From contig NZ_SRLC01000001.1 in the NCBI RefSeq assembly GCF_004765605.1, positions 744,001 to 808,000 on the forward strand: a DNA stretch of 64,000 nucleotides, written 5' to 3'. The translations under genes were made by a program, and so were the position numbers. The notes under the pieces were generated by a model that saw only the letters and a program-made list of their open reading frames with translations, was not told the DNA's origin and did not search any database. This stretch comes from Hymenobacter aquaticus (lineage in GTDB: Bacteria > Bacteroidota > Bacteroidia > Cytophagales > Hymenobacteraceae). Positions 1-11,000 of the stretch are shown in pieces; the stretch's first letter is position 1, and every line of letters starts with the position of its first letter.

Positions 1-1
1 C

Positions 2-1540
2 ATCGAGAACGTGCACATTCTGGCCAACCTGGAGCCGTTCCGCTACGCCTCGGCCGACTTTATCCAGAAATCGGTGCAGGCCATGCACGGCACCTACGGG
101 GCCAACGGGCTGCACCTCTACCCCCAGGCCTCGTACTGGGACTGGCCCTACACCGCCGACAAAGCCCCCGAGCGGCTGCTGCAAATCGACCGGGACTGGA
201 TGTGGTACAAAGCCTGGGCGCGCTACGCCTGGCAGGCCAACCGGCCCCGTCCGGCCGAAATAGACTACTGGGGCCAGCAGCTGGGCGAGTTATTTGGCAC
301 CGACGCGGCGGCCGGTAAGCAGGTGCTGGAAGCTTACGAGCAAGCCGGCGAAATCGAGCCCAAGCTGCTGCGCCGCTACGGCATCACCGACGGCAACCGC
401 CAGACGCTCACGCTGGGCATGCTCATGGGCCAGCTCATCAACCCCAGGCGCTACGGGCTGTTTACCCTGCTCTATGAGTCGGAAGCACCGGAAGGGGAGA
501 TGATCATCGAATACGCGGAGAAAGAAGCCAAAGGACTGCCTCACGTGGGCGAAACGCCGGTGCAGGTGGCCTCCGAAGTCGTGGCCCACGGGCAGGCCGC
601 GGTGGCGGCCATCGAGCGGGCGGCCCCGAGCGTGACGAAGAACCAGGCGGAGTTTGCCCGCGTCAGAAACGACATGTACTGCCAGGCGGCGCTGGCCAAC
701 TTCTACGCCGACAAGGCGCGGGCGGCCCTGCTGGTGCTGCGCTACAAATACTCGCGCAACGTGGCCGACCTGGAGCAGGCCGTGCCGCTGCTGGCGCGCA
801 GCGTGCAGCACTGGGAAAAGATGGTGGCCCTGACCCAGGACACCTACCTCTACGCCAACAGCATGCAGACCGCCCAGCGCAAGATTCCGATGCGCGGCGT
901 GGATGCCACCTACATTACCTGGGCCGAAATGCTGCCCGTCTACCAGAAGGAGCTGCTGAACCTGCGCCGCAACATCGACTCGCTGAAAACGGTGAAGCTG
1001 GTGCCCCCGGTGCAGCAAACCACCCGCCTGGCGGCGGCCCCCGTCACGCTGCAAACCAAAGCCGGGCGCTACGCTGCCGCGGCCGGGCAGTCGGTTTTCG
1101 CCGATACCACGGTGACCATTACGGCTTTGGCCCCGGAACTGGCCGGCTTGACGGGCCTGCGCCTGAGCAAAGCCCAGATGCTGAGCCAGGGCACCGAAAT
1201 CCGCTTTACCACCCGGCAGCCGGTGAAGCTGCTGGTCGGCTATTTCAACGCCAAGAACCCACGCTACCTGCCCGCGCCCCAGCTCGAAACCGACGCCAGC
1301 GCCAACGACTACGGGCAGGCCGACATCAAAATCAGCAATGCGGTGGCCGTGGCCGGGATGCCGCCGGTGAACGTGCACACCTACACTTTTAAGGCCGGCA
1401 CCCACACGCTCTACCTGGGCAAAGGGGCCGCGCTGCTGCTGGGCTTTATCGACGCCAGCCAGCCCCTGCGCCCCTACAACGCGGGCCTGGGTACCGGCCT
1501 GGGCGACCAGACCAAGGAAGTAGACTGGCTGTTTGAGTAG
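2..1540 (+). CDS. Unrecognised secreted glycosidase-like protein, C-terminal 512 residues (5' end outside window)
   Basis: The reading frame is open from base 2, and the first possible initiator (GTG at 11) is internal, so the gene begins upstream of the window. The visible part has a conserved-looking block near its start (LHLYPQASYWDWPYTADK, then DRDWMWYKAW), a long helical middle with many Ala/Glu/Arg helices (about residues 90-330), and a beta-rich C-terminal domain from about 350 to the end that looks like an accessory sandwich. The Trp/Tyr/Asp-rich block is typical of carbohydrate-active clefts. I cannot place it in a numbered GH family; it vaguely recalls alpha-glucuronidase-type large proteins of Bacteroidota PULs. 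It lies 59 bp before the next hydrolase gene on the same strand, so it is probably part of the pectin cluster. Confidence 0.6.
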   Translation: MENVHILANLEPFRYASADFIQKSVQAMHGTYGANGLHLYPQASYWDWPYTADKAPERLLQIDRDWMWYKAWARYAWQANRPRPAEIDYWGQQLGELFGTDAAAGKQVLEAYEQAGEIEPKLLRRYGITDGNRQTLTLGMLMGQLINPRRYGLFTLLYESEAPEGEMIIEYAEKEAKGLPHVGETPVQVASEVVAHGQAAVAAIERAAPSVTKNQAEFARVRNDMYCQAALANFYADKARAALLVLRYKYSRNVADLEQAVPLLARSVQHWEKMVALTQDTYLYANSMQTAQRKIPMRGVDATYITWAEMLPVYQKELLNLRRNIDSLKTVKLVPPVQQTTRLAAAPVTLQTKAGRYAAAAGQSVFADTTVTITALAPELAGLTGLRLSKAQMLSQGTEIRFTTRQPVKLLVGYFNAKNPRYLPAPQLETDASANDYGQADIKISNAVAVAGMPPVNVHTYTFKAGTHTLYLGKGAALLLGFIDASQPLRPYNAGLGTGLGDQTKEVDWLFE

Positions 1541-1599
1541 CCGAAAATCAGCTTTCACCCCGTTATTTACCTTTTCACCCGTCAAACGCAACGCAGTAC

Positions 1600-3165
1600 A
1601 TGGCCTTTCGCGCGCAAGCACTTCTTACGGCTCTGGGCCTGCTGGCCGGCGCGGCCGCCCCGGCCGGGGCCCAGCAGCGCCCCCCCTTCGTGCTGAGTAC
1701 CGAGCCGCTGCGCACCAGCGTGGCCTGGTTTAACAGCCTGGACCAGGAAACGGTGGTGAACCTGGTGCCCAACGCCGGGGCCGCCGACTGGCTGGCCGAG
1801 CAGGTGCCGCTGTTCGAGTGCCCCGACTCGGCCTTGCAGCAAACCTACTATTACCGCTGGTGGACCTTCCGCAAGCACCTGAAGCAGACGCCTGACGGCT
1901 ACGTTTTCACGGAGTTTATTACCCCGATGAAGCACGCCGGCGCCCACAATACCATCAGCAGCGCCCTGGGCCACCACCTCAACGAGGGCCGCTGGCTCCA
2001 CGATTCGCAGTTCATCGACCAGTACACCCGGTTCTGGCTGTTTGCCGATGCCAGGCGCCCCGCGCCCAAGCTCCACGCCTTCAGCAGCTGGCTGCCCGAT
2101 GCGGTGTACGGCCTGTACCTAGTGCAGAACAAGCCGCAGCTGGTGCAAGAGCTGCTGCCCGCCCTGCATGCCGATTACAAGCTCTGGGAAAAGGAAAGAA
2201 TGCTGCCCAACGGGATGTTCTGGCAGTACGACGTGAAGGACGCCATGGAAGAATCCATCAGCGGGGGCCGGAAGGTGAAAAACGTGCGCCCCACCATCAA
2301 CAGCTACATGTACGGCAACGCCAAGGCCCTGACGGCTATGGCCCGGCTAACGAAAAACGACAGCCTGGCCCGCAAGTACGCGGCCAAGGCCAAGCAGCTG
2401 CGCACCGACGTGCAGCGCGTCCTCTGGGACGAAAAAGCGGCGTTTTTCAAGGTGCAGTACGAGAAAGGCGGCCTCTGCGAAGCCCGCGAGGAGCTGGGCT
2501 ACATTCCCTGGTACTTCAACCTGCCCGCCGACAAGGCCAAGTACGCCAAGCAGTGGGAGCAGCTCACCGACGAGCAGGGCTTCCGGGCGCCCTGGGGCCT
2601 GACCACGGCCGAGCGGCGCGCCCCCGGCTTCCGCACCCACGGCTCGGGCCACGGCTGCGAGTGGGACGGGGCCGTGTGGCCCTACGCTACCACCCAGACG
2701 CTCAAAGGCCTGGCCAACCTGCTGACCAGCTACAAGCACCACGATGGTATGAGCAAGCAGGTTTACTACGACGAGCTGCGCAAATATGCCCTGTCGCACC
2801 AGAAAAACGGCGTGCCCTACCTGGGGGAGTATCAGGATGAAAAGAACGGGGAGTGGCTCAAGGGCGACAACCCGCGCAGCAGCTACTACAACCACTCGGG
2901 CTTCGCCGACCTGATTATCACCGGCCTGGTGGGTCTCAAGCCCCGCCCCGACAACGTGGTGGAAATCGTGCCCCTGGTGCCCGCCGGGCAGTGGGACTAC
3001 TTCTGCCTCGACCAGGTGCGCTACCACGGCCGCCTGCTCACGGTGCTCTGGGACAAAACCGGCCAAAAATACGGCAAAGGCCCCGGCCTGCGCGTGTTTG
3101 CCGACGGCCAGCAAATCGGCCACGCCGCCCAGCTGACGCGCCTGACGGCCAAGCTGCCGGGATAG
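1600..3165 (+). CDS. MGH1-like (alpha/alpha)6 glycoside hydrolase, secreted
   Basis: 521 residues with an N-terminal signal peptide (hydrophobic core about residues 8-22, ending PAGAQ). The rest is one helical toroid domain of the mannosylglycerate-hydrolase/GH63-like type: a YYYRWWTFRKH block near residue 86, PMKHAGAHNTI near 110, WLPDAVYGLYLV near 165 and a late GCEWDGAVWPYATTQT block near 350 that is the usual catalytic-region signature of this fold. Secreted members of Bacteroidota PULs act on plant glycans, but the exact linkage cannot be read from sequence. It could belong to one of the families found in RG-II loci (for example GH142-type toroids), which I cannot confirm. It is followed by a 108-bp gap and the GH28 gene. 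Confidence 0.75.
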   Translation: MAFRAQALLTALGLLAGAAAPAGAQQRPPFVLSTEPLRTSVAWFNSLDQETVVNLVPNAGAADWLAEQVPLFECPDSALQQTYYYRWWTFRKHLKQTPDGYVFTEFITPMKHAGAHNTISSALGHHLNEGRWLHDSQFIDQYTRFWLFADARRPAPKLHAFSSWLPDAVYGLYLVQNKPQLVQELLPALHADYKLWEKERMLPNGMFWQYDVKDAMEESISGGRKVKNVRPTINSYMYGNAKALTAMARLTKNDSLARKYAAKAKQLRTDVQRVLWDEKAAFFKVQYEKGGLCEAREELGYIPWYFNLPADKAKYAKQWEQLTDEQGFRAPWGLTTAERRAPGFRTHGSGHGCEWDGAVWPYATTQTLKGLANLLTSYKHHDGMSKQVYYDELRKYALSHQKNGVPYLGEYQDEKNGEWLKGDNPRSSYYNHSGFADLIITGLVGLKPRPDNVVEIVPLVPAGQWDYFCLDQVRYHGRLLTVLWDKTGQKYGKGPGLRVFADGQQIGHAAQLTRLTAKLPG

Positions 3166-3185
3166 TACAGGACGGAAGAAAAGAA

Positions 3186-3212
3186 CGTCATGCGGAGCTT
3201 GTCCCAGAGCCT
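3186..3212. repeat. Fragment of family C repeat
   Basis: GTCATGCGGAGCTTGTCCCAGAG at about 3188 is a diverged copy of one arm of the family C inverted repeat seen complete at 27125 and 31720. The partner arm is not visible. It fills part of the 108-bp gap between the MGH1-like gene and the GH28 gene. Confidence 0.45.
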
Positions 3213-3273
3213 TATTGACCTCCTCCGCTAGGAGCAAAAACCGCCCGAATGCCAGGAACGAACCACCATCAGT

Positions 3274-4941
3274 ATGAAAAAAGGCCCCTTAGCACTTGTA
3301 TATAAAACGTCTGGCTCTCCCTCTCTTCTGGAGAGGGGGCCGGGGGGTGAGGCGCTTCGGCTGCTAATCGTCCTGTTCCTCGTGTTCGGCTCGGTTTCAA
3401 CTCAGGCCCAGCAGTATTACAACGTGCTCAAGTACGGGGCCCGCAACGACAGCACCCGGCTCAGCACCGCGGCCATCGGCAAGGCCATAGCGGCGGCCAG
3501 CAAGGCCGGTGGGGGCACGGTCTACTTTCCGGCCGGCAAGTACCGCACCGGCCCGATTCACCTCAAAAGCAACATCACCATCGACCTGGAGGCCGGGGCC
3601 ATTCTGTATTTCAGCGACAATTTCGACGACTACCTGCCCATGGTGTCCACCCGCTACGAGGGCATCGACATCACCAGCTTCTCGCCGCTGTTTTACGCCT
3701 ACAAGGCTGAGAATATTACGATTAAGGGCCGGGGTGTCATCGACGGACAGGGTAAAAAGTGGTGGGACTACGCCGAGGGTGCCTCCCGCAAAAGCCAGGA
3801 CTCGAAGTGGCAGCAGGAGTTTTTTCGCCTGAACCAGAACATTCTGCGGCCCGACGAGCCCGGCGTGATAGAGCGGGGCTTTATGCGGCCGCCGTTCATC
3901 CAGCCCATGTACTGCAAAAACGTGCGCATCGAGGGCATCACCATCCGTAACTCCCCGTTCTGGACGGTCAACCCCGAGTTCTGCGAAAACGTGACCATCA
4001 CGGGCGTCACCATCCTGAACCCCAAGTCGCCCAACACGGACGGCATCAACCCCGAGTCGTGCCGCAACGTGCGCATTTCCGACTGCCACATCAGCGTCGG
4101 CGACGACTGCATCACCATCAAATCGGGCAAGGACCGGGCGGGGCGGCAGCTGAACGTGCCGGCCGAAAACTACACCATCACCAACTGCACCATGCTCTCG
4201 GGGCACGGCGGGGTGGTTATTGGCTCGGAAATGTCGGGCGGGGTCAGGAAAATTACCATCAACAACTGCATTTTCGACGGCACCGACCGGGGCATCCGCA
4301 TCAAGACGGCCCGGGGCCGGGGCGGAATCGTGGAAGACATCCGGGTGGATAACATCGTGATGAAAAACATCCGCGAGCAGATCATCGTGCTCGACATGCA
4401 GTACGCCAAAACGAAGGAAGAGCCGGTGTCGGAGCGCACGCCGCGCTTCCGCAACATTCACTTCAGCAATATCACCGCCGAGGGCAACCAGGCCGGCTAC
4501 CTCAACGGCCTGGCGGAAATGCCCATCGAAAACGTGACCTTCAGCAACCTCAACATCGACACCAAACTGGGCTTCACGGTGAAGGAGGCCCGCAACGTGG
4601 CCTTCCACAACGTGCAGGTAAACCCGCAGACCGGCCCGGCCGTGCGCGCCGAAAACGTGCAGCAGCTTCGCCTCGACGGCCTGCGCGGCCAGGTGCCCGC
4701 CGGCGCCCCGCTCGTGGAGCTGGGCAACGTGGCCGACGCCTTCGTGACCAACTGCTTCCCGGCTCCCGGCACCGATACTTTCCTTAAGCTGGAAGGCGCC
4801 GAAACGCGCGGCATCGTGCTCCAGAACAACTACCTCAAATCGGTGAAAACCCCGATTGCCAAGGGCCAGGAAGTAAGGCAGCCGGTGGAAATAACGGCCG
4901 CCGAAGTGCCCGCCGCACCGGCCGTTGAACGCCGCCGCTAG
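3274..4941 (+). CDS. GH28 polygalacturonase / rhamnogalacturonan hydrolase-type, secreted
   Basis: 555 residues. GH28 enzymes are right-handed beta-helices that hydrolyse alpha-1,4-galacturonide bonds by inversion. All four family motifs are present: NTDG (N254, D256), GDDC (D277, D278), GHGG (H311) and RIKT (R342, K344), so the active site is intact. The start is ATG at 3274. Between the initiating MKK and the signal-peptide core (LLIVLFLVF, ending STQAQ) lies a peptide [13 protein letters not shown] that is the translation of one arm of repeat family A (3311-3352). The native n-region has therefore been lengthened or replaced by a repeat. In the cluster this enzyme would trim homogalacturonan or galacturonate-ended side-chain products, with PL1 and GH105 downstream. 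Confidence 0.93.
   Translation: MKKGPLALVYKTSGSPSLLERGPGGEALRLLIVLFLVFGSVSTQAQQYYNVLKYGARNDSTRLSTAAIGKAIAAASKAGGGTVYFPAGKYRTGPIHLKSNITIDLEAGAILYFSDNFDDYLPMVSTRYEGIDITSFSPLFYAYKAENITIKGRGVIDGQGKKWWDYAEGASRKSQDSKWQQEFFRLNQNILRPDEPGVIERGFMRPPFIQPMYCKNVRIEGITIRNSPFWTVNPEFCENVTITGVTILNPKSPNTDGINPESCRNVRISDCHISVGDDCITIKSGKDRAGRQLNVPAENYTITNCTMLSGHGGVVIGSEMSGGVRKITINNCIFDGTDRGIRIKTARGRGGIVEDIRVDNIVMKNIREQIIVLDMQYAKTKEEPVSERTPRFRNIHFSNITAEGNQAGYLNGLAEMPIENVTFSNLNIDTKLGFTVKEARNVAFHNVQVNPQTGPAVRAENVQQLRLDGLRGQVPAGAPLVELGNVADAFVTNCFPAPGTDTFLKLEGAETRGIVLQNNYLKSVKTPIAKGQEVRQPVEITAAEVPAAPAVERRR
3311..3352 (+). repeat. Family A element, single arm (A1), inside GH28 coding start
   Basis: One arm only, read outward: inner edge CTGGCTCTCC, small hairpin CTCTC/GAGAG, then GGGGGCCGGGGGGTGAGG. 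It lies wholly inside the GH28 reading frame between start codon and signal-peptide core. The partner arm is not found upstream. Confidence 0.8.
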
Positions 4942-4954
4942 CACAACCGCTGCG

Positions 4955-4992
4955 TCTTCCGCGTTTCTTCCGCGCCCTCTGCGGGCTCCACT
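4955..4992. repeat. Family H repeat fragment (CGCAGAGGGCGC type)
   Basis: CGCGCCCTCTGCGGGCTCC just upstream of the GH95 start is one arm of the repeat seen as a full inverted pair at 43538-43626. It occupies most of the 64-bp gap between GH28 and GH95. Confidence 0.55.
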
Positions 4993-5005
4993 CGTCTGCT
5001 CCTAC

Positions 5006-7828
5006 ATGCTCCGCCTGTCCATCCTGCTCCTTACCTGGCTAAACCTCATCGGCCCCGCCCGGGCCCAGCAGCCCCTGACGCTGTGGTACCAGCGGCCCGC
5101 CGAGAAGTGGACCGACGCGCTGCCGCTGGGCAACGGCCGGCTGGGCGCCATGGTATTCGGCGGCGTGGGGCAGGAGCGGGTGCAGTTCAACGAAGCCACC
5201 CTCTGGACCGGCCGGCCCCGCAACTACAACCGCCCCGGCGCGGCCCGGTACCTGCCCCAGATCCGGGCGCTGCTGGCCCAGGGCAAGCAGGCCGAGGCCG
5301 AAGCCCTGGCTACCCGGCACTTCCTGGGCCTGCGGGACCACGAGGACGGCTACGAGCAATTGAAGGCCGCCTGGCTGCAGCAAATAAAGGCCGTAACCGC
5401 CCCGCAGGCGCTGGCCGCCTCCGGTTGGCAGCCCATCCGCATTCCGACGGCCAACGGCTGGGAGGCCGCCGGCCTCGATGGCCTCGACGGGGCCGTGTGG
5501 CTGCGCACCAGCTTCGAGCTGCCCGCCGCCTGGGCCGGCAAAGACCTCACCCTGAGCCTGGGCCGCATCCGCGACCAGGACCTGACCTACGTCAACGGCC
5601 AGCTCATCGGCACCGACGAGGGCATCAGCAAGAAGCGGCGCTACCGGGTGCCCGCGGCGGCGCTCAAACCCGGCCGCAACGAGGTGCTGATTCAGGTCAT
5701 CAACTACTACGATAAGGGCGGGCTGATCGGGGTGAAGGAGCAGCAGCCGGTATTCGTGGTCTACCCCGAAGCGGCCGACCCGGCCACCGGCGTGGCCCTG
5801 AACCCGGCCTGGCAGTACTGGGTGCAGGACCAGAACCCGCCGCTGACGCCCACCTACCAGGCTTCCTACCAGCCCTTCGGCGACGTGCTGCTGGACTTCC
5901 CGTCGGCGGAGGCCAGCTCGTACGTGCGGCGGCTGCACCTCGACCGGGCCGAGACGGTCACGAGTTATAAGCAGAACGGGGTGCCCTTCATGCGGGAGTA
6001 CTTTGCCAGCGCTCCGCGCAACGCCATTGTCGGGCGTCTGAGCGCCGGCGCGCGGGGCCGCCTGACGTTCAGGGCCCGCTTCGCCAGCCCGCACCAGCAG
6101 CGCCGCACCTACCGCGTCGACGATCATACGCTGGCCCTGGCCGTGCGGGTGCGCGACGGGGTGCTGCGCGGCGTGAGCTACCTGCGCGTGGCCGCCAGCC
6201 AAGGCCGCGTGACGGTAACCGATGAGCAAATTCAGGTGGACGGGGCCGACGAAGTGACGCTCTACCTGACCGCCGCCACCAACTTCGAGGACTACCAGCA
6301 CACCGGCGCCGACCCCGAAAAACGGGCCGCCGACTTCATGCGGGGCGTGAGCGGCCAAAGCTTCGCCGCGCTCCAGCGGGAGCACCTGCGCGACTACCAG
6401 CGCCTGTTCAATAGCCTGGCCGTGGACCTGGGCCACACCCCGAACGAAAAGCTGCCGACCGACGAGCGAATCCGGCAGTTCAGCGCCGCCGCCGACCCGG
6501 CCTTGCTGGCCCTCTACCTGCAGTACGGCCGCTATCTGCTGATTTCCGCCTCCCGCGCCGGCGGGCAGGCGGCCAACTTGCAGGGCCTCTGGAACGAGTC
6601 CCTGACGCCGGCCTGGGGCAGCAAGTACACCACCAACATCAACCTGCAGATGAACTACTGGCCCGCCGAGCTGCTGAATTTGTCGGCCTGCACCGGGCCG
6701 CTGTTCCAGCTGATCAGCGAGGCCGCCGAGGCGGGGCAGGCCACGGCCAAGGATTACTACGACGCCCGGGGCTGGGTGCTGCACCACAACACCGACCTCT
6801 GGCGCGGCACGGCCCCCATCAACGCCGCCAACCACGGCATCTGGGTAACGGGCGCGGCCTGGCTGACCCAGCCCGTGTGGGAGCATTACCAGTTCACTCA
6901 GGACCGGGAGTTTCTGCGCCGCAACTACCCCGTGCTCAGGCAGGCAGCCCTGTTTTTTCAGGATTTCCTGGTGAAAGACCCGCGCACCGGCTGGCTGATC
7001 AGCACGCCGTCCAACTCGCCCGAGCACGGGGGCCTGGTGGCCGGCCCCACCATGGACCACCAGATTATCCGGGAGCTGCTGCTGACCACCAGCCGGGCCG
7101 CCGAGGTGCTGGGCGTGGACGTGGAGCTGGGCCAACAACTCGCCGAAAAAGCCCGGCAGCTGGCCCCCAACCAGATTGGGCGGCACGGGCAGCTCCAGGA
7201 GTGGCTCGAAGACAAAGACGACCCCCAGGACACCCACCGCCACGTCTCGCACCTGTGGGGCGTGTTTCCGGGCACTGATATTACTTGGCAGAATACCAAG
7301 CTGATGCAGGCGGCCCAAACCTCGCTTGTGCAGCGCGGCGACGAGGGCACGGGCTGGAGCCTGGCCTGGAAAGTCAACCTCTGGGCCCGCTTCAAGGACG
7401 GCAACCACGCCCTGCGTATACTGGAAAAGCTGCTTTCCCCGGCCGACAACGCCACCGGCCCGGAGCAGGGCGGAGTCTATAAAAACCTGTTCGACGCCCA
7501 CCCGCCGTTTCAGATTGACGGCAACTTCGGCGGGGCGGCCGGCATGGCCGAAATGCTGCTGCAAAGCCACGCCGGCTACCTCGACCTGCTGCCCGCCCTG
7601 CCCACGGCCTGGCCCGGCGGCAGCATCCGGGGCCTGCGCGCCCGGGGTGGCTTCCTGGTGAATCTGCAGTGGGAGCGGGGCCGGCTCCGGCGGGCCGACA
7701 TTACCTCGGAAGCCGGTGGGCCCTGCGAGGTGCGCTACGGCAACAAAAAGCTCATTCTGAGCACGAAAAAAGGAAAAACCTACTCGCTAACGGATGATTT
7801 ACAGCCCAAAAACGCCGCTAAAAACTAG
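5006..7828 (+). CDS. GH95 alpha-L-fucosidase / alpha-L-galactosidase-type, secreted
   Basis: 940 residues from ATG 5006; an upstream in-frame ATG at 4925 would overlap the GH28 gene and add a repeat-derived leader, so 5006 with its immediate signal peptide ([11 protein letters not shown]...ARAQQ) is preferred. The GH95 N-terminal sandwich starts at [20 protein letters not shown], followed by the (alpha/alpha)6 catalytic domain. Expected catalytic residues are present: N544 and N546 (NINLQMNYW), E673 (SPEHG) and D838 (FQIDGNFG). Between residues about 120 and 270 the N-terminal sandwich is interrupted by a jelly-roll segment ([20 protein letters not shown], then [10 protein letters not shown]) like that inserted in sialate O-acetylesterases. 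GH95 in RG-II loci acts on alpha-L-galactose or fucose side-chain sugars; which one applies here is inference. Confidence 0.92.
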   Translation: MLRLSILLLTWLNLIGPARAQQPLTLWYQRPAEKWTDALPLGNGRLGAMVFGGVGQERVQFNEATLWTGRPRNYNRPGAARYLPQIRALLAQGKQAEAEALATRHFLGLRDHEDGYEQLKAAWLQQIKAVTAPQALAASGWQPIRIPTANGWEAAGLDGLDGAVWLRTSFELPAAWAGKDLTLSLGRIRDQDLTYVNGQLIGTDEGISKKRRYRVPAAALKPGRNEVLIQVINYYDKGGLIGVKEQQPVFVVYPEAADPATGVALNPAWQYWVQDQNPPLTPTYQASYQPFGDVLLDFPSAEASSYVRRLHLDRAETVTSYKQNGVPFMREYFASAPRNAIVGRLSAGARGRLTFRARFASPHQQRRTYRVDDHTLALAVRVRDGVLRGVSYLRVAASQGRVTVTDEQIQVDGADEVTLYLTAATNFEDYQHTGADPEKRAADFMRGVSGQSFAALQREHLRDYQRLFNSLAVDLGHTPNEKLPTDERIRQFSAAADPALLALYLQYGRYLLISASRAGGQAANLQGLWNESLTPAWGSKYTTNINLQMNYWPAELLNLSACTGPLFQLISEAAEAGQATAKDYYDARGWVLHHNTDLWRGTAPINAANHGIWVTGAAWLTQPVWEHYQFTQDREFLRRNYPVLRQAALFFQDFLVKDPRTGWLISTPSNSPEHGGLVAGPTMDHQIIRELLLTTSRAAEVLGVDVELGQQLAEKARQLAPNQIGRHGQLQEWLEDKDDPQDTHRHVSHLWGVFPGTDITWQNTKLMQAAQTSLVQRGDEGTGWSLAWKVNLWARFKDGNHALRILEKLLSPADNATGPEQGGVYKNLFDAHPPFQIDGNFGGAAGMAEMLLQSHAGYLDLLPALPTAWPGGSIRGLRARGGFLVNLQWERGRLRRADITSEAGGPCEVRYGNKKLILSTKKGKTYSLTDDLQPKNAAKN

Positions 7829-7849
7829 TTTCCCGCCTTTTTTCAAATT

Positions 7850-7982
7850 CCGCGCATCAAGCGGCGTGGGCTAGGGGTGGTAAAAACCGCAGAACGACTT
7901 TAGAAGCTATGCGCTAGTTCTAGTATCGTTCTGACATGTCAACCACCCTCAGCCCCTCCTCATCTGAGGAGGGGAGCTAGCT
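7850..7982. repeat. Family B inverted repeat (B1)
   Basis: Left arm CGTGGGCTAGGGGTGGT (from about 7864) and right arm ACCACCCTCAGCCCCTCC (from about 7941) face each other across a core of about 60 bp. The right arm contains the hairpin CCTCATCTGAGG and ends in GGGGAGCTAG. The left arm begins with the micro-palindrome CCGCGCATCAAGCGG (7850-7864). It fills the gap between GH95 and GH2. Confidence 0.75.
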
Positions 7983-8003
7983 TCTAGTAACAACCTACTT
8001 GCC

Positions 8004-11000
8004 ATGCCCCGCCTTTTTCTGCCGCTTCTGCTGTTGCTTACTTGCTTGCTGCCGACAACTCCAGCGGCAGGCCAGGCTGCCCTGCGCACGGAAATTCCGC
8101 TGAATGACAACTGGCGCAGCGTGGCCGACGACAACAACCAGCAGGCGCACAACGGCTTCGAGCGGGCCGGATTCGACGATACGGCGTGGCAACCGGTGGC
8201 CGTGCCCCACAACTGGGACGCCTACGAGGGCTACCGCCGACAGCGCCACGGCAACCGCCACGGCTACGCCTGGTACCGCAACACTTTTTCGGGGCCGGCG
8301 GCGCAACCGGGCCGGCAGTACTTCCTGTTTTTTGAGGGTGTGGGCTCTTACGCTACCGTCTGGCTCAACGGCCGGCTCGTCGGCCAGCACGCTGGGGGGC
8401 GCACCACGTTTACCCTCGACGTCACCGCCGCTATTCGCCTCGGGGGCCAGCCCAACGTGCTGGCCGTGCGCGCCGACCACCCCGCCGGCATTCAGGACCT
8501 GCCCTGGGTGTGCGGGGGCTGCTCCGAGGAGCGGGGCTTTTCCGAAGGCTCCCAGCCCCTGGGCATCTTCCGGCCGGTGTCGTTGCTCATTACGAATGCC
8601 GTCCGCATTCAGCCCTTTGGCGTGCACGTCTGGGCCGATTCGACGCTGTCGGCCCAACGCGCCCGGCTGAACGTGACAACCGAAGTGAAAAACTACGGCC
8701 GCCAGCCCGCGACGCTCACGGTGCTCAACCAACTGCTCGACCGGCAGGGCCGGGTGGTGGCCCAGGTGCAAACCCGGCAAAAGCTGGCCGCCGGCACCGC
8801 CACTGAGCTGCACCAGCAGCTGCCGGCCTTGCCGCAGCCCCACCTCTGGTCGTTGCCCGACCCCTACCTGTACCGCCTCGTGACGCGCGTCAGCAAGGGC
8901 CGCCAGCCGCTGGATGAGCTGACCACGCCCTACGGCATCCGCTGGATCAGCTGGCCGATTGGCCGAGCGGCAGCCGCCGGGCAGAAACAGTTTTTGCTGA
9001 ACGGCCAGCCGGTGTTTATCAACGGCATAGCCGAATACGAGCACCTGCTGGGCCAGAGCCACGCCTTCACGGCCGCGCAGATCCGCACCCGCGTGCGGCA
9101 GCTGCGGGCCGCCGGCTTCAACGCCTTCCGCGACGCGCACCAGCCCCACAACCTGCGCTACCAGGCCAACTGGGACTCGCTGGGCGTGCTCTGGTGGCCC
9201 CAGCTGGCGGCCCACGTCTGGTACGACACGCCGCAGTTTCGCCAAAACTTTAAAACCCTGCTGACTGATTGGGTCAAGGAGCGGCGCAACTCGCCCTCGG
9301 CCGTGCTCTGGGGCCTGGAAAACGAAAGCACTCTGCCCGAAGACTTTGCCCGCGAATGCACGGCCCTCATCCGCCAGCTCGACCCCACGGCCTCGCGGGA
9401 GCGGAAAGTGACGACCTGCAACGGCGGCCAGGGCACCGACTGGGACGTGCCCCAGAACTGGACCGGCACCTACGGCGGCGACCCCAGCCTGTACGCCGCC
9501 GATGTGGCGCGGCAGGTGCTCATCGGCGAGTACGGCGCCTGGCGCACCCTCGATCTGCACGCCGAAGGCCCGCCCGTACTCAACGGCGGCCCGTTCAGCG
9601 AAGACCGGTTTACCCAGCTCATGGAGCTGAAAGTGCGGCTGGCCGAAGCCGCCCGCGACAAAACCGCCGGCCATTTCTTCTGGCTGCTGACTTCCCACGA
9701 CAACCCCGGCCGGGTGCAGGGCGGGGAGGGGCAGCGCGAGCTGGACCGGATTGGACCGGTGAATTACAAGGGCCTGCTCGCGCCCTGGGAGGAGCCCACC
9801 GACGCGTTTTACATGTTCCGGGCCAACTACGCGCCCAAGGCCACCGAGCCGATGGTGTACCTGGCTTCCCACACCTGGCCCGACCGGTGGCTGACGCCGG
9901 GCAACAAGGATGGTTTGGTGGTGTATTCCAACTGCGACGAGGTGGAGCTGTTCAACGACGTGAACGGCTTGTCGCTGGGGCGCAAAACTCGGGGCGGCGT
10001 CGGCACGCATTTTCAGTGGGATGGGGTAGAGGTGCGCTACAACGTGCTCCGGGCCGTGGGCTACGTGGCCGGCAAGCCCGTGGCCCGCGACGTGCTGGTG
10101 CTGCACCACCTGCCCCCGGCGCCCCATTTTGACCAGCTACTGACCGGCAGTAAACCGCTTACCAGGCCCGCGCCCGGCTATAATTACCTCTACCGCGTGA
10201 ACTGCGGCGGCCCCGCGTACGTGGACGAGCACGGCAGCCGCTGGCTGGCCGACCAGCCCCGTTCCGGCCCCGGTACCTGGGGCTCGGAGTCCTGGACCCG
10301 CGACTTTCCCGGCCTCGCGCCGTTCTTTGCCAGCCAGCGCCGCACCCAAGACCCCATCGGCGGCACCCGCGACTGGCCGCTGTTCCAGAGCTTCCGCTAC
10401 GGGCGCGACAAGCTGCGCTACTCGTTTCCGCTGCCCAACGGCGAGTATCTGGTGGAGCTCTACTTCGTGGAACCCTGGCTGGGCACCGGCGGCGGCCTGG
10501 ACGGCACCGGCTGGCGACAGTTCGACGTGGCTCTGAATAACGAAACCGTGCTCCGCGACCTGGACATCTGGCGCGAAGCCGGCCACGACCAGGCGTTGAA
10601 AAAGACCGTGCCGGTCCGGGTGGTGAACGGGGAGCTGGTCGTGTCGTTTCCGCGGGTGGCCTCCGGGCAGGCGCTTATTTCGGCCATTGCCATTGCCAGC
10701 CTCGATGCGAATGCCAAGCCTGCCCCGGCTCCGCAACCCGTCATCATCGACCTGAAATCGGCTGACGCCGCCGCCGGGCAGTGGACAGCCGAAACCTGGC
10801 TCGATACCGGCACCCAGCCTTACACCGATTCGCCGGTGGCGTTCAGCAAGCTGCCTTCGGCGCTGTACGGGGCCGAGTGGCTGCGCGGCCCGCTCGTCAT
10901 TCCGGCCACCACCGCCGGGCAGTCCCGCGCCACCTTCCGCGTTAGCGCCCCGGCCGATGTGTATATCGCGCTGGATGGTAAGGCTACGCTGCCGGCCTGG

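Noticed and set aside
290..1621. 443-codon open frame on the minus strand opposite the first gene
   Set aside because: Antisense frames stay open in GC-rich genes. Its translation is rich in His, Gly, Arg and Val without domains. The plus frame has clear protein character.
5039..7570. 843-codon minus-strand frame opposite GH95
   Set aside because: Shadow of a gene whose catalytic residues are all in the plus frame; its translation is low-complexity.
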